A stretch of DNA of 64,000 bases from Aquila chrysaetos chrysaetos (taxonomy: Eukaryota; Chordata; Aves; Accipitriformes; Accipitridae): contig NC_044016.1 in NCBI RefSeq assembly GCF_900496995.4, forward strand, positions 19,510,932 to 19,574,931. Direction: 5' to 3'. Below, one piece after another: positions 13,974-24,901 of this stretch. Below the pieces are notes generated by a model. That model was not told where the DNA came from. It did not search any database and saw only the letters and a program-made list of their open reading frames with translations. A program made the position numbers and the translations under genes. Position 1 is the stretch's first letter; each line of letters begins with the position of its first letter.

Positions 13974-15212
13974 GTGGGGTTAGACAAAGAACATGTGAAA
14001 TGTTCCCCCATTCTTTCTCTGTCCTAAATCCCCAAATTCTCCCAAGTTCAGCGTTTATATTTGACAAGCAAAGTAAAAATTACTTATTGTAGTAACTCTG
14101 GGATTTTGGTCAAGCTGCCTGCATGTGGTTTGACTCTTATTAAACACTGGTCATAGTCTTTATCTTTAGAATTGGAATCTTTAGAATTTGGAGCAGGGAA
14201 GTGGTCGTCCCCCTGTACTCGGCATTGGTGAGGCCGCACCTCGAGTACTGTGTTCAGTTTTGGGCCCCTCACTACGGGAAAGACATTGAGGTGCTGGAGC
14301 GTGTCCAAAGAAGGGCAACAAAGCTGGTGAGGGGCCTGGAGCACAAGTCTTATGAGGAGCGGCTGAGGGAGCTGGGGCTGTTTAGTCTGGAGAAGAGGCG
14401 GCTGAGGGGAGACCTTATCACTCTCTACAACTACCTGAAGGGGTGTTGTAGTGAGGTGGGTGCTGGTCTCTTCTGTCAGGTGGCTGGAGATAGGACGAGA
14501 GGAAATGGCCTCAAGTCGCGGCAGGGGAGATTTAGGTTAGATATTAGGAAAAATTTCTTTACTGAAAGGGTTGTCCGTCATTGGAACAGGCTGCCCGGGG
14601 AAGCGGTGGAGTCACCATCCCTGGAGGTATTCAAAAAGCGCGTAGACAAGGCACTTCAGGACATGGTTTAGTGGGCATGGTTGATGGTTGGACTCGATGA
14701 TCTTGAAGGTCTTTTCCAACCTAAATGATTTTAAATACAATGTGTTTACTAGATGCCTTAGTCAGATATAAATAATGCCAGGCTTATATCCTGTATTTAC
14801 ATGTTTTTAAACTTTTGTCAGTCTATGTCTGTCTGTCACTGCACATTAACAAGCCTGATGAAACAGTTGTTCAGTGAAATAACAGTATTGCTTTAGAGTG
14901 TGCAGTGTCACATGGGGGATTTCTAGCTTACATGAATCTATGGCTTATGGCTGCCTAAGAACATGCCTACTGGCATCACCTGTCAGTTGATAACTACAAG
15001 AGCAAACATTTAACAAGTTTGTGAATTTCAAGGGACACGGCAGAATAGACTGGAACCCCTGACAAACCTGATTTTGCTTTTTTTCCTCTTGTGTGACCTT
15101 AGAACTGAAGAAAATCTGTGTTAAAATGTCTTCTGGTCTTTGGGCAAGTGGAGCTTTAAAAATGAGGAGTCTATATTTGACTTTTCTTTTTTTCTCCTCT
15201 GCATTTCTTTAG
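13974..15212 (+). other. MOCS1: MOCS1 intron 6
   Basis: A 1.24-kb intron, nearly half of which is the sense-oriented CR1 copy at about 14190-14733. Confidence 0.85.
14190..14733 (+). mobile_element. CR1 LINE 3' fragment, near-identical to the intron 3 copy
   Basis: A short CR1 copy with the same orientation as MOCS1. It keeps the CR1 C-terminal open frame from 14201 to 14671 (reads [20 protein letters not shown], then on to LQDMV), followed by the family's 3' tail, which ends in AACCTAAATGATT. It lacks the catalytic reverse-transcriptase motifs because of 5' truncation. Comparing it base by base with the reverse complement of 9287-9807 gives one substitution over 521 positions and no gap: C at 14399 against T in the other copy, changing Arg to Trp. 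Confidence 0.93.
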
Positions 15213-15323
15213 AGTTATAAGGTGCCACATTTCCAGGGACAAATTAGCTTTATCACCTCCATGTCAGAGCACTTCTGTGGATCCTGCAATCGGCTGAGGA
15301 TAACAGCAGATGGGAGCCTAAAG
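15213..15323 (+). CDS. MOCS1: MOCS1 exon 7: C-terminal Fe-S site
   Basis: Encodes [20 protein letters not shown] then [17 protein letters not shown]. The Cys-x2-Cys pair, with the cysteine at the start of exon 8, forms the C-terminal 4Fe-4S site that MoaA-type enzymes use to bind GTP (CGSC-x13-C here). The NRLRITADG stretch contains the arginines conserved for substrate binding. The exon is 37 whole codons with phase 0 on both sides. The donor, AAG then GTTGGT at 15324, is weak compared with the others in the gene. Confidence 0.95.
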
Positions 15324-16137
15324 GTTGGTAGTGAAACAGGATTCTCTTTACTTTCATGCAGCGAAAGTAGTGTTGAAATTCTTCCCTTAAAAGTAGCTGG
15401 GATGTAAAGTAGGATGGAAAGACATAATTATTACCAGCTAACTCCTGTTTATCTCTCCTTCATGTATTCTTGTTCAAGCTTGTTGGGGAGATGTTACATC
15501 ACCTTTTTTTGGTTTCTCTATTTGCTAACATAGTTAACTTCAGTTGTAAAACATGGTTGCAAGGCCAGTAAATATAAACATTTATTTTAATCTTTGATTC
15601 AAAATCATCTTAAACATGTGACAAGCAGATGGCTTCCCATTTAAAAAGGATCCAAACAGCTGTGAGCGTTTGGCTTTTGGGTTCCACAAGGATCCTGTCT
15701 TGTTTCACCAAACATCTTGCAACTCTTCTCCTTCAAGAGCAGTCTGTATTTTTGCTTAATGGCTGTAGAAAGGGGAGGGAGAGCCATTTCCTGCCATTTT
15801 GAAACTGGCAGTTTCTGGGGGAAGATTAAAGTTTTCAGTTAAAAATTGGCACTTATGCATTGTCACCTGATATTGACAACAGCTGTGCTGCTGTCTAATG
15901 TCAGATGACCGAGGCAGCATGAAGGCCCAATGGGCTCAGGTTACATAAACATCCTAGGCTGTCTGTGTGTGTACATGAAGAGAGATAGAGAAAACAATCT
16001 CCATAAACATTCTCTCTCTTCAATAGGATAAGCCTCTTCAAAACTCTTTACTCTGAGGTTAGTATGAAATACTTGTAAAAGCTATTTATTGTATTCTTTC
16101 TCTTTTCTCTTCTTTTGTTTCCTTGGGTTGGCTGCAG
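15324..16137 (+). other. MOCS1: MOCS1 intron 7
   Basis: An 814-base intron starting with the weak donor GTTGGT. Nothing else recognised. Confidence 0.85.
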
Positions 16138-16258
16138 GTGTGCCTTTTTGGGAATTCAGAAGTGTCCTTGAGAGATCACCTACGGTCGGGTGCCTCAGAG
16201 GAAGAGTTGGTTCAAATCATTGGAGCAGCAGTGGGCAGAAAAAAGAAACAGCATGCTG
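16138..16258 (+). CDS. MOCS1: MOCS1 exon 8: third cysteine of second cluster
   Basis: Encodes [18 protein letters not shown], then residues through [13 protein letters not shown] to RKKKQHAG. The Cys in VCLFG is the third ligand of the C-terminal cluster. The acceptor is GGCTGCAG and the donor is GTATGT at 16259. It ends after one base of a codon (phase 1). That base can be completed by exon 9 (GC, giving Gly) or by exon 10 (AG, giving Glu), so skipping exon 9 keeps the frame and produces a MOCS1A-MOCS1B fusion. Confidence 0.95.
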
Positions 16259-17750
16259 GTATGTTTATGGTACCTGAGAAATAACAGCAGTGACTAGGAA
16301 AAACAATGTCCTGGTACTGCTGTGGGATGCTTTGACTTGCAAGGAGAAAAAAAGAAGGAAAATCTTCTTGAATGAAGCTGCACTAACTAAGGAAGGAGTT
16401 TTCTTATCTGATAAGAGTATTGTCTGATAGAAAGCTGGTAAGATACCAGTCCTGCAGTTACTCCAAAATCTGGTTGTCAGTTTTGAGTCTTCTAACCTTC
16501 CATGTGAGCTAGAATCCAGACTGTGTAAAAGTCTTTCAGACTGACTTTTGTCTTCAAAGAGATGCAAATACCACTGCTCATGGTAACAACAGCAAAGTGT
16601 AAAGCTAAGCAAAAATTGATGGAGTTGTACTGGATCCCTTTTTTTCCTAAAATTAGTTTGCTGTAAAATAAGTACAAAAGCTAAATTGAGCTGTCATTCC
16701 AGCTACTGCATTAACACATTTCTAGAAGTGACAAATCTCTTTTTGAGTATGCAGAAATTTGTAGCCACTCATCTAGTGCTCTGCATAAGGTCATGACACA
16801 AGGTCCATGATGATGCAGTCACATTCTTGGGCTGTATTAGTCTTTTCTGAATTTATATTGATATAGACTATATTTGTCACATCTGAACCTAACCATATTT
16901 TTGTAATCTGGCTTCAGCTGGGAATGCTGACCTCTTGTATATGAACTAGCTTTATGATCATGGAATAGTCCCCTTTACACTAAAAATATACTTTGGCCCT
17001 TTTGTTCTCTTGCAGATTCTTCCAGATTACTAACAAATTTAAAGGAAACTTTTAAAACTGAGTGTACAGATGCAAAAGTACATTGGTCTGACCCAGATAA
17101 AATAGTGCCTTGTAAACATAAGGGAAGGGGTGGCAGGATTGTGGAGGGACTGATTCCTTTTTTTTTTTTTTTTTTTAAACTATTCACTTCTGAATTTTTG
17201 ATTTGGGAAAGCGGCAGGGGGGGTAAGGAGATGGGGGCTGGGGAGAAGAGTGTTTTTCCCCCTAGTAAAGGCATTTTGCATCAGCAGCATTTACCTGACA
17301 TTGTCTGTCTTCTTCCAATTTGTGTTAATCCCAGTGTTGCCCTTGGGGCCTTCTGTGACTGGACTTCTTTGAACTGGAACACTGTTAACAGTTTATCCAT
17401 AGAACTAATACAGTTAAATGCTACTGTTAAGAAACAAGATAGTCCCAAGTTGTTTGAGTTCTGTAGTAGGTAGACCATAATTCAGATTATGGAAAGCTTT
17501 CTGAGAAAGGGTTCTACAGTGTGATAGGTCAGTAGCAGCTGGATGCTTGGAGACTGTGGCAGCTATGGTTTTAAATAACACCATGTTAGATTCCCCTTCC
17601 TCCAGCTCCCTCGATCTTTATTGAGCTTTGGTTTTCCTAGTATGCAGGTTGCACTGTGAAGAGCAGAAAACTAAATATATAAACCAGATGCATGACTTAC
17701 TTAAAACCTAAAAAGCTAGGATTTTTATGTGTTCCTTATTTTATTTCTAG
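16259..17750 (+). other. MOCS1: MOCS1 intron 8
   Basis: A 1.5-kb intron with a run of about 18 T at 17159-17176, possibly a degraded poly(A) tail on the - strand or a simple slippage tract. No gene seen. Confidence 0.85.
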
Positions 17751-17806
17751 GCATGTTTAACATTTCCCAGATGAAAAACCGGCCAATGATCCTGATTGGT
17801 GGGTGA
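17751..17806 (+). CDS. MOCS1: MOCS1 exon 9: MOCS1A C-terminus with Gly-Gly-stop
   Basis: Encodes MFNISQMKNRPMILIGG then TGA at 17804-17806. The C-terminal Gly-Gly is essential in MOCS1A and MoaA. Two useful donors can be seen. GTGGGT at 17799 removes the Gly-Gly and stop, and joins exon 10 in frame through a Glu codon. GTACGT at 17814 lies after the stop and would give the transcript that makes MOCS1A alone. This matches the known behaviour of mammalian MOCS1, where exon 9 variants decide between free MOCS1A and the A-B fusion. Which donor birds favour cannot be read from the sequence. Confidence 0.9.
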
Positions 17807-17813
17807 CAAATCA

Positions 17814-20800
17814 GTACGTAATAAACATACAATGATTTTGTTTGGTTTTTGTCTTTGGGGGAGCAGAGTGGATTGGGCTTTTAAATCTAAATTGTGTTTG
17901 GTTCTGGCTTAGGTTTAGGCAAAGAAATGGGTTTCTTAAAAGGCAGTTGTGGTTAACATGCTGAAGTGGAAGAGGAAGAAAGGTTTAATGCCCCTACCAA
18001 GCCTTATCCAGTCTTCTGATTGATAGCACTGTTTGTTTTTTCTAATTTTGAAAGTTCATTACATTTTCCAAAGGGATCACAAGCTTTATTATCTTATTTC
18101 CTATCTATCTGCTCCCTTTTGTACTTAACAAGAATAGTATAGTAACTTATAAGGCAGTTTGGGGTGAGTTTTATGAAATTGACCAGATTGCCATATAAAC
18201 ATAAAGGATGCAGAATGGACTTTTATCCCTGGATTAAGAAATTCAACTTCACTTCTAATATATAAAGCCAGTAACCTGACAGAAATGCAAGTTTTCCTAC
18301 TTCACTACTTCTTTACTTCAAAATCTGAACCTTGGGGCTTTATTCTTTTGAAATGTCCTCTTATTGCTGCAAAGGCTCAGAACATAACAATGAAAACTGG
18401 TGGTATCTGACCAGCCCTATGGACCAGGAGCCTTTCTTTTCCTTGTGTCTATTGAATATGTTTACTAACTCTCCCTTCTGCTTGAAGCTCTGTTCATGAG
18501 CGATATGGCATTTCTAGGATTCTCTTACTGATTTTTTTACATCATCTCCTTCAGTGTGTGGGTTTTTTACCTCCTCCATGCCTGTTTTGTAAGATAGCTA
18601 TCATCTACTTCTTTTCTTCCTTAGACTTAAAAAATGTTTGCAAGTGTTAGCATTGTGAGATTAAGTGGAAGTTGTTCTGTTGTTTCTTATCAACAAGGGG
18701 AGGAAAAAAAATGCAGCAAGGGTGGAAGAGATGAACATTACTTTTCAAACCCAAACTCTCATCCTCCCATTGGATGCTCTGAAGCAGGTTAGCTGCTGTG
18801 CAGTTTAAAACACAGCTCTTAAAACAGGTACTCTTGGGGAGAGGAGGGTAACATGCATTAATTTGCTGGTCTTTGCTACAGGTGATATAATAACTGCTCT
18901 TTTTTTTAAACCAAGACCCTAGTGCTTGTACTTCTGTTGCCTTTATTAGGAAATAGGATCTACAGAGCTCTTTTAACATAGGTTTTCATGGGGAATATTT
19001 TTCACTTGATGCCCCTCTTCAAAGGGCCATAATTTTCCATGTTGAGTTTTAAAGTGAATGGATTCAGTGGCACAAGATTGTCTGTCTCAGTTTGCTTTTG
19101 CTGTTTTGTATTTGACCACTGCTGCATTGTGTTCCAGGAAAAGGGGAAAGAGGACCCTTTGTTTAAAGTGTGTATTGACTTGCTGCATGAAGAAAAATTT
19201 TCTAGTTTTTTTTTTTTTTTAAGATGAAAAATACTATATTAAACTCGTGACAGATAATTTTTCAAGTTGCCTTTTGAAAGAACCCCACACTCCAAAGTTA
19301 GCATTCATAGCAATTTTTGGATGTCTACAGATCAGATCCATCCAATTTCCTTTTGTAAAGTGCTTTAACATTGTAACATTGACATACATACAGTAAAAGA
19401 CACAGCCCATCCAGGTCCTCCCCCAGCTGTTCCATGTCCCTTTGAGATTAACTGCTGGCAGTCACCACATCAGTGGAGAGACTGGAGATGAGTGGAGAGT
19501 ATTCCACTGTGAGACATGGGGAATCATTAGGAGATTTCCTAATTGTGTTTTGAATTACTCCCAAACTTCAAATAATGCTGGCGTGCAAGCAGTCAGTAGG
19601 GGTGTGTGTGTATGGAATTAATTTAATGAAACTTAATGAATGCTGTGGAAATCACTAATTGGTTTTGCTAGTCCCAGTAAGCCAAACCTGGCTTCTTCCC
19701 TGCACTGCTGTTATCTGATCCTTTGCTATATGGTTTGTAGCCTATTTCCCTTAATCAAAATATTCATTTTGGCAGGTTGTTCTTCTTAGGGGTTCACTTC
19801 AGTTGTGGGAGCTTCCTCCTTAATTTAAGTATCTCCTGGCTTATTTCCCCCCCACCCCACCCTGAGACTGTGCTAGTTGGAAGCTAACACAGTTAAACTT
19901 CAGGTGCAGTAATAGAATATAAGGAGATGCAGTTTGTCAGATGGTTTCAGTTGTGCTATATATAGTGCTGTAGAAAACCATTATCTATTTTTTTTTTTTT
20001 TAGGTATGTGAGCAATTTGGGTGAAGATAGAGATGACTAGGTACAACTTGAAGAAAATGTAGGTTGTTAGGAAAAGCAAAGATGCTTTGCATGCATTACT
20101 GTCTGTTACTGTCTTTTTACTTACCACTCTACTTGAGCAAACAGTACTTCTCTTCCCTGCTCCTACCCATGTGGGTTTACCCTGCAGAAGTACTTGTCTG
20201 CCTTTGCAGTCCAGCTTCTCCTGAAGACAAGACACCTCGCCAGGGGTTTAGGTTCAGCTTTAAAACTAATCAAGGGATCCAGAAAAACAGAGTACTTTTG
20301 AGTTCTTGGATTTTAAAAAGAATATTCGGGTTAGGCCCTGCTGTATAAAGAAAGAGGGAAAGAAAGGAAGAATAAGCACAATTTTCTCTGCTCTTCTAAA
20401 GCAGAGCACTGTTGCACTCAAAATATTTATGTCCATTTAATCCCATTCCTCTGACGGTAAATGCATTACCACTAAACTTGCAGGAATCTTAATTTTAGCA
20501 GATAGGCCATCAGCTGTAGATCAAAAAGGGCCTTTGCCTGAATTTAGATTATTGCAGTGATTAAAAAAAAAAAATAATTAAATCTATGGTTGATTTAAGC
20601 TTCAGTAACGGGCACTTTCAGATCAATGTTTGGAGGATACGCTAGATAAAAAAGGCATTAGGTGCATTGGTTTTGTTGTAGCAGAGGCTGGGCCTAACGT
20701 AGCAGAGGCTGGGCCTAACAAGGAAGAGATTGGTTGGTTTGTTTCTAAAAAAAATAGGGTGGGGGCCACAACCAATGGGTTGTCCACACTGCGTCTGTTA

Positions 20801-21945
20801 TTGTCATGTGGACAGTCCAAGGTGATACCTGTAGGTCAGGCCAGCAGAGGTAGCTCAGCAAGGTGCAGCGGGGCCAGGAAGCTGCTTTGATTCACCTGCA
20901 AGCAGTCTGAAAACTCAGGAGTAAGGGAGCTGCCAAAGGAAGTTATTGAGCAAAATCCAATTCCAAGTTTCTTGGAGCAAAGAGAGCAGGAGCTCCAGAA
21001 AAGGAGAAACATGCTTATCAATGAGACTATTAAATTAGGGCTTAGCCACTTACCACTATACTGCTTTCTCTTTACTTACAAAACAAATCACTTCTTTTAT
21101 GTGAAAAAGACTCCTTCTGTATTGACACTTGGCATTTAGTCCAGAGTAAATGCCAAAACCAAGGGATTAAATGGTGAAAAGGGGCAAGGAGGGCTTACTA
21201 CCTCTCTGCCAGCTGGGACCCCTGCCAGCTTGACTTGGAACATACTTCTGAGTAGATTTAAAATCTGTCAGTGAGGGGAGCGTGGTTTTTCCAGTGCTTA
21301 AACTTCAGCTGTCATTAACGTGGTAAGAGCTGGTAGTAATAAGTGAGGTTCCCATCACAGAGCCACCCTCTGAGCTTGTAGACAGTGCAGTTGCAGTGCT
21401 TCTGGTCCCCGCTGTTCTCAAGTGCTGGCTTCCCTGAAGAAGGAGATGAAAGGAAGCGCAGCTGCCTGTGCTGGGAGGAAGGTGCTTGGAAAGGCAGAGT
21501 TGAGAATCTGAGTGCAAGAATTTCCTATTAACCCTGGCCAGGCTTTCAAAAGAAAACTGGTGCTGGGACAGTCTCAAATGGATGGTGAGATGCTGTGACT
21601 TGCTTTTCTTCAGAACTGATGTTCCTATAAGCTTTCTTGGCTGCTGTTTCTCAGTAAGTGTGGATACTTTTTGAAAGCAAGTTGTTTCTTCTTGTCAGGG
21701 ACCTTGAAATAAGTGTTTTGAGTCTTGGGTTTCGTAATAACAAACCAGCAAATGCAGGGAACTGATGAGAGAGAAGAGAAAGAGCTTGAAGAGAAAAGTG
21801 GATGTTTTGCAGGCTTATTGAGGTTTTTGCAATACAGAAAGTCCCAAGCAGTGCTGTGACAGGGTTCTCAGCTACTGCAGACTTAGCTTAGCTTTCCAGT
21901 TAGTAATATGTATTCTCATATTACTTTTTCATTTTTTTCCCCTAG
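17814..21945 (+). other. MOCS1: MOCS1 intron 9
   Basis: About 4.1 kb between the MOCS1A stop exon and the MOCS1B exon. It holds poly-T runs and a 21-bp tandem duplication (20678-20719). The start shown assumes the donor at 17814; with the internal donor the intron begins at 17799. Confidence 0.75.
20678..20719. repeat. 21-bp perfect tandem duplication
   Basis: Two consecutive identical copies of a 21-base unit beginning GTAGCAGAGGCTGGG, at 20678-20698 and 20699-20719, in MOCS1 intron 9. Probably a recent slippage event, so copy number may vary between individuals. Confidence 0.85.
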
Positions 21946-22817
21946 AGCCTGTGTTGATGTCATTCCCACTATGCCAAGATGCCCTGCAGTTCCCGGCAAA
22001 TTCAAAACAGTGGGGCCACACATTTAGCCATTGGCTGACTTTGAGAACAAGTTTACCCAAACAAATGGGAAAAGCATTTATGAAAAATAAGCTTACAGGA
22101 CAACCTTTCCTACCGGGATCTCACCCAGAGCAACAGTGGCACATAATGACAGGAATTCTACAAACCCAGCTCAGAGGCTGCTGTGTCTTCCAGAAGGACC
22201 CAAGCTCCACGTTTGACACAAAGTGCCTTGAGGCTTCTTCTGTTGGCCAAGTTTCTGTGGACTATCAGTCCAAAGAGGCAAGTCCAAGATCTGAATTCTG
22301 TACCAGGGATTGGAGATCTTGCACCAAGGTACCTCGTGCCTCTCACAGCTTGACTCACACTGATGAGGAAGGACGGGCCACAATGGTTGATGTTGGAGGG
22401 AAGCCAGATTCAAGAAGAAGTGCTGTTGCTGGTGCTGTGGTCTGCCTGGGTCAGAAGGCATTTGGGATGGTGAGGCAGAACCAGGTGAAGAAAGGGGATG
22501 TGCTGGCAGTAGCCCAGATTGCAGGAATTCAGGGAGCCAAGCTGACCAGCCAGTTGATCCCATTGTGTCACAACATCCCCCTCAACCATGTTGAGGTGTC
22601 CCTGAGCCTGGATGAGGCCAGATATGCAGTGGTGATTCGAAGCTCCTGTCAGACCTGGGGGAGGACAGGTGTGGAGATGGAAGCTCTAACAGCTGCCAGC
22701 CTGGCTGCCCTGACTGTGTACGACATGTGCAAAGCAGTTACTCATGAAATTGTGATCGAAGAGGTGAAGTTGCTTAGTAAGACAGGTGGGCAGAGGGGAG
22801 ACTTCTCAAGGGTCTAG
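21946..22817 (+). CDS. MOCS1: MOCS1 exon 10: MOCS1B, MoaC-type cyclic pyranopterin synthase
   Basis: The terminal coding exon: two bases completing a codon, then 289 codons and TAG at 22815-22817. The last ~150 residues are a clear MoaC domain: LTHTDEEGRATMVDVGGKP, KKGDVLAVAQIAG, LTSQLIPLCHNIPLNH (catalytic His region), GVEMEALTAASLAALTVYDM followed by CKAV (Asp and Lys of the active site), and LLSKTGGQRGDF near the end. MoaC/MOCS1B rearranges the 3',8-cyclo-GTP intermediate into cyclic pyranopterin monophosphate. The first ~140 residues have no recognisable domain and look like a variable linker between the A and B parts. The acceptor is TTTTTTCCCCTAG before 21946. The first in-frame ATG is at 21957. 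Confidence 0.95.
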
Positions 22818-24456
22818 ATCATATCCAGACACCTCCAGCCCTCCAGGTGACCACTGTTCATGTGCAGCCTCTTACAGAACTACTTTTGCTCAGCTGGTAG
22901 GCTTGGAAACCTCAGCAGGTATACTATCTAACAACCCTACAACTCCAGTTTTGCCTTACCGTGTCAGCTTACTGCTGGGTGAACAGTGGAGCCACTTATC
23001 CCTGTTGATAACCATGTGTGTTTTTTTAGAGGACAGACTTCTCCACTCTGCCAGTACCTTCCTTTCAATGTTCTCACCATGAGCTTGAGCAAAGATTCCT
23101 AGGTATACCACAGAGGTGTTGGGTTTGGGTTTTTTTCCTTCTTGCTGTGAAATATTCACAGCTGCTGTCATCCATCACACCATGCAACTGTGAGCTCTGG
23201 AAATGAAGCAAATGCTGAAAGTGCTATTATTTGGCAATTCTTTTTAAGTCAAGAATTAAGATTTCAGAACTGTGTTTGTCCATTTGTCTCCCAACCTCCT
23301 TAGTTGAATTTAGAAGGTGACAGCGAGAAGAACACAGCTTGGGAACCTTACCATACAGCAGAGATTATAACTGTCAAACAGTCAGGGTCACCTCCCATCC
23401 CTTTGCATTGCTACTGCTTCCCTTGCCTGCAAGTGGGAAATATACACATCTCAGTTTCAGAAGAAAAAAAAAAAAAAAAAAAAGATGGCAGCTGACCAGT
23501 TGTCTGCCTTGAGTGCTCTGTAAAACATGATGTAGAAACAGAAGATTTCTGGGTTTGGAAGAATTATTTTGCTGATCTGAAAGATACCTTTTACAACGTT
23601 ATAAGCATGTTCCAGCATTTTGACCTTAGCACTCAAATACATTGAGGCCCTGTGTCTGCATGCTTAAGGGCTTAATTATGCCATGCACAGAAATAGGTGT
23701 CAGCTCTCCCTGACTTTAGAAATGTCACACCAAGCCCCAGAAGACTCCCAATTTTTTAGTCCTACAGTGCAGCTCCCAGCAACCTGCATAGTCCTGACAG
23801 ATAAAACAAACTTTAAGACTAGTAGCCACTTGGACAAGTAAGGTAGTTTGTGTTGCATCAGCCAGAGTGTTTTCCTGCATGTTTCTCTAATTTGCTTTCA
23901 TGAAGTCTTCTGGCCTCAGAGCACTTAAGTGTTCCAGTGGCCACTGTCACATAGCATTAAATAGCTTTGATAATTGACTATCCTAGATAAGAAATTACAC
24001 AACGTTGTTAATATTGATGGATGCTTTTCAAATGTTAATTTAAATGCTCTAAACAGGGTGTTTTCAACTTTGGTTTACTTGTTTTCTACTGCTTATGGCT
24101 AATGTGAAGTTGCATATGATTCAGGGTGCTCCCTCTCCATACGCACAGAGTTGAAGACAGCTCTAATAATGTCAGAGGCTACTGAAAAAGCATCTTAAGC
24201 TTTGCAAGTAGCTGCTTCTCATGAAATAAGGTTAAATTATTGTGAGCATCAATGAAGTACACACCACACTGTCATGCACATCCTGCTCACTTAAAGTAAG
24301 CACAGGCCTAAGATGAGGAGGCAATAGATTTTACTACAAATCTCATACACTAGCTACCACAGAAGGCACTTTTTCCATTGCAGGTGATTTTGTTTCTTTA
24401 TTCATTGGCACTGTGAGATAAAGCACATGCAATGACACACCTAGCAGCTACAGCTG
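22818..24456 (+). other. MOCS1: MOCS1 3' UTR region, end not fixed
   Basis: Sequence after the MOCS1 stop. The first poly(A) signal-like hexamer seen is ATTAAA at 23956-23961, which would give a 3' UTR of about 1.15 kb. A run of about 20 A at 23462-23481 is genomic. Canonical AATAAA hexamers come only later (25325-25330 and 25723-25728), beyond the LTR. The true end cannot be decided from sequence alone. Confidence 0.4.
23956..23961 (+). terminator. MOCS1: Candidate MOCS1 poly(A) signal (ATTAAA)
   Basis: First poly(A) signal-like hexamer downstream of the MOCS1 stop. It is the second most common signal variant in vertebrates. Not supported by anything except position. Confidence 0.3.
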
Positions 24457-24901
24457 TGTCATGGTTTCAGCCCAGCCAGTAACAAAGGACCACGCAGCCA
24501 CTCACTCACTCCCCCTGCCCCCCCTCTGGTGGGATGGGGAGGAGAATCAGAAAGGGGAAAAGAAAAAAAAAACAAAAACAAAAACCAGAACCTCGAGGGT
24601 TGAGATAAGGACAATTTACTGGGACAACACAAAAAAAAGTTACAACAACAACAACGGTACTAATAAAAGAATATACAAAACAAGTGATGCACAGTGCAAC
24701 TGCTCACCACCTGGAACCTGATGCTCCGCCACTTCCCCCACTGAAAGCTGAGAGAGCCCCCCCAGCTTGCTCCCCATTTATATACTGGGCATGATGTCAC
24801 ATGGTATGGAATAGCTCCTTGGCTAGTTCAGGTCAGCTGTCCCAGCTGTGCCCCCCCAGGTTCCTGTGAAAATTAACTCTATCCCAGCTGAACCCAGGAC
24901 A
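24457..24901 (-). mobile_element. Solo LTR of an avian endogenous retrovirus
   Basis: A 445-bp LTR with TG...CA ends and an exact 5-bp target-site duplication, AGCTG at 24452-24456 and 24902-24906. The edge sequences (TGTCATGGTTTCAGCCCAGC on the left, CTGAACCCAGGACA on the right) belong to a family I recognise from neoavian genomes. Read on the - strand it has a TATA-like TATATAA (24778-24784), which suggests the original transcription direction. No gag, pol or env sequence is next to it, so it is a solo LTR left by recombination between two LTRs. A 5-bp duplication fits ERVL-like or ERV1-like elements better than the 6 bp usual for ERVK. Confidence 0.88.

Noticed and set aside
14201..14671. 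A 156-codon frame as a nested gene in MOCS1 intron 6
   Set aside because: It is the CR1 C-terminal region, nearly identical to the intron 3 copy.
17820..17825. AATAAA just after the MOCS1A stop as an early poly(A) signal
   Set aside because: It falls at the exon 9 donor region and the known gene structure continues into exon 10. It could end a MOCS1A-only transcript but nothing else supports that.
22171..22563. A - strand 130-codon frame within MOCS1 exon 10
   Set aside because: Antisense shadow of the MOCS1B coding sequence.
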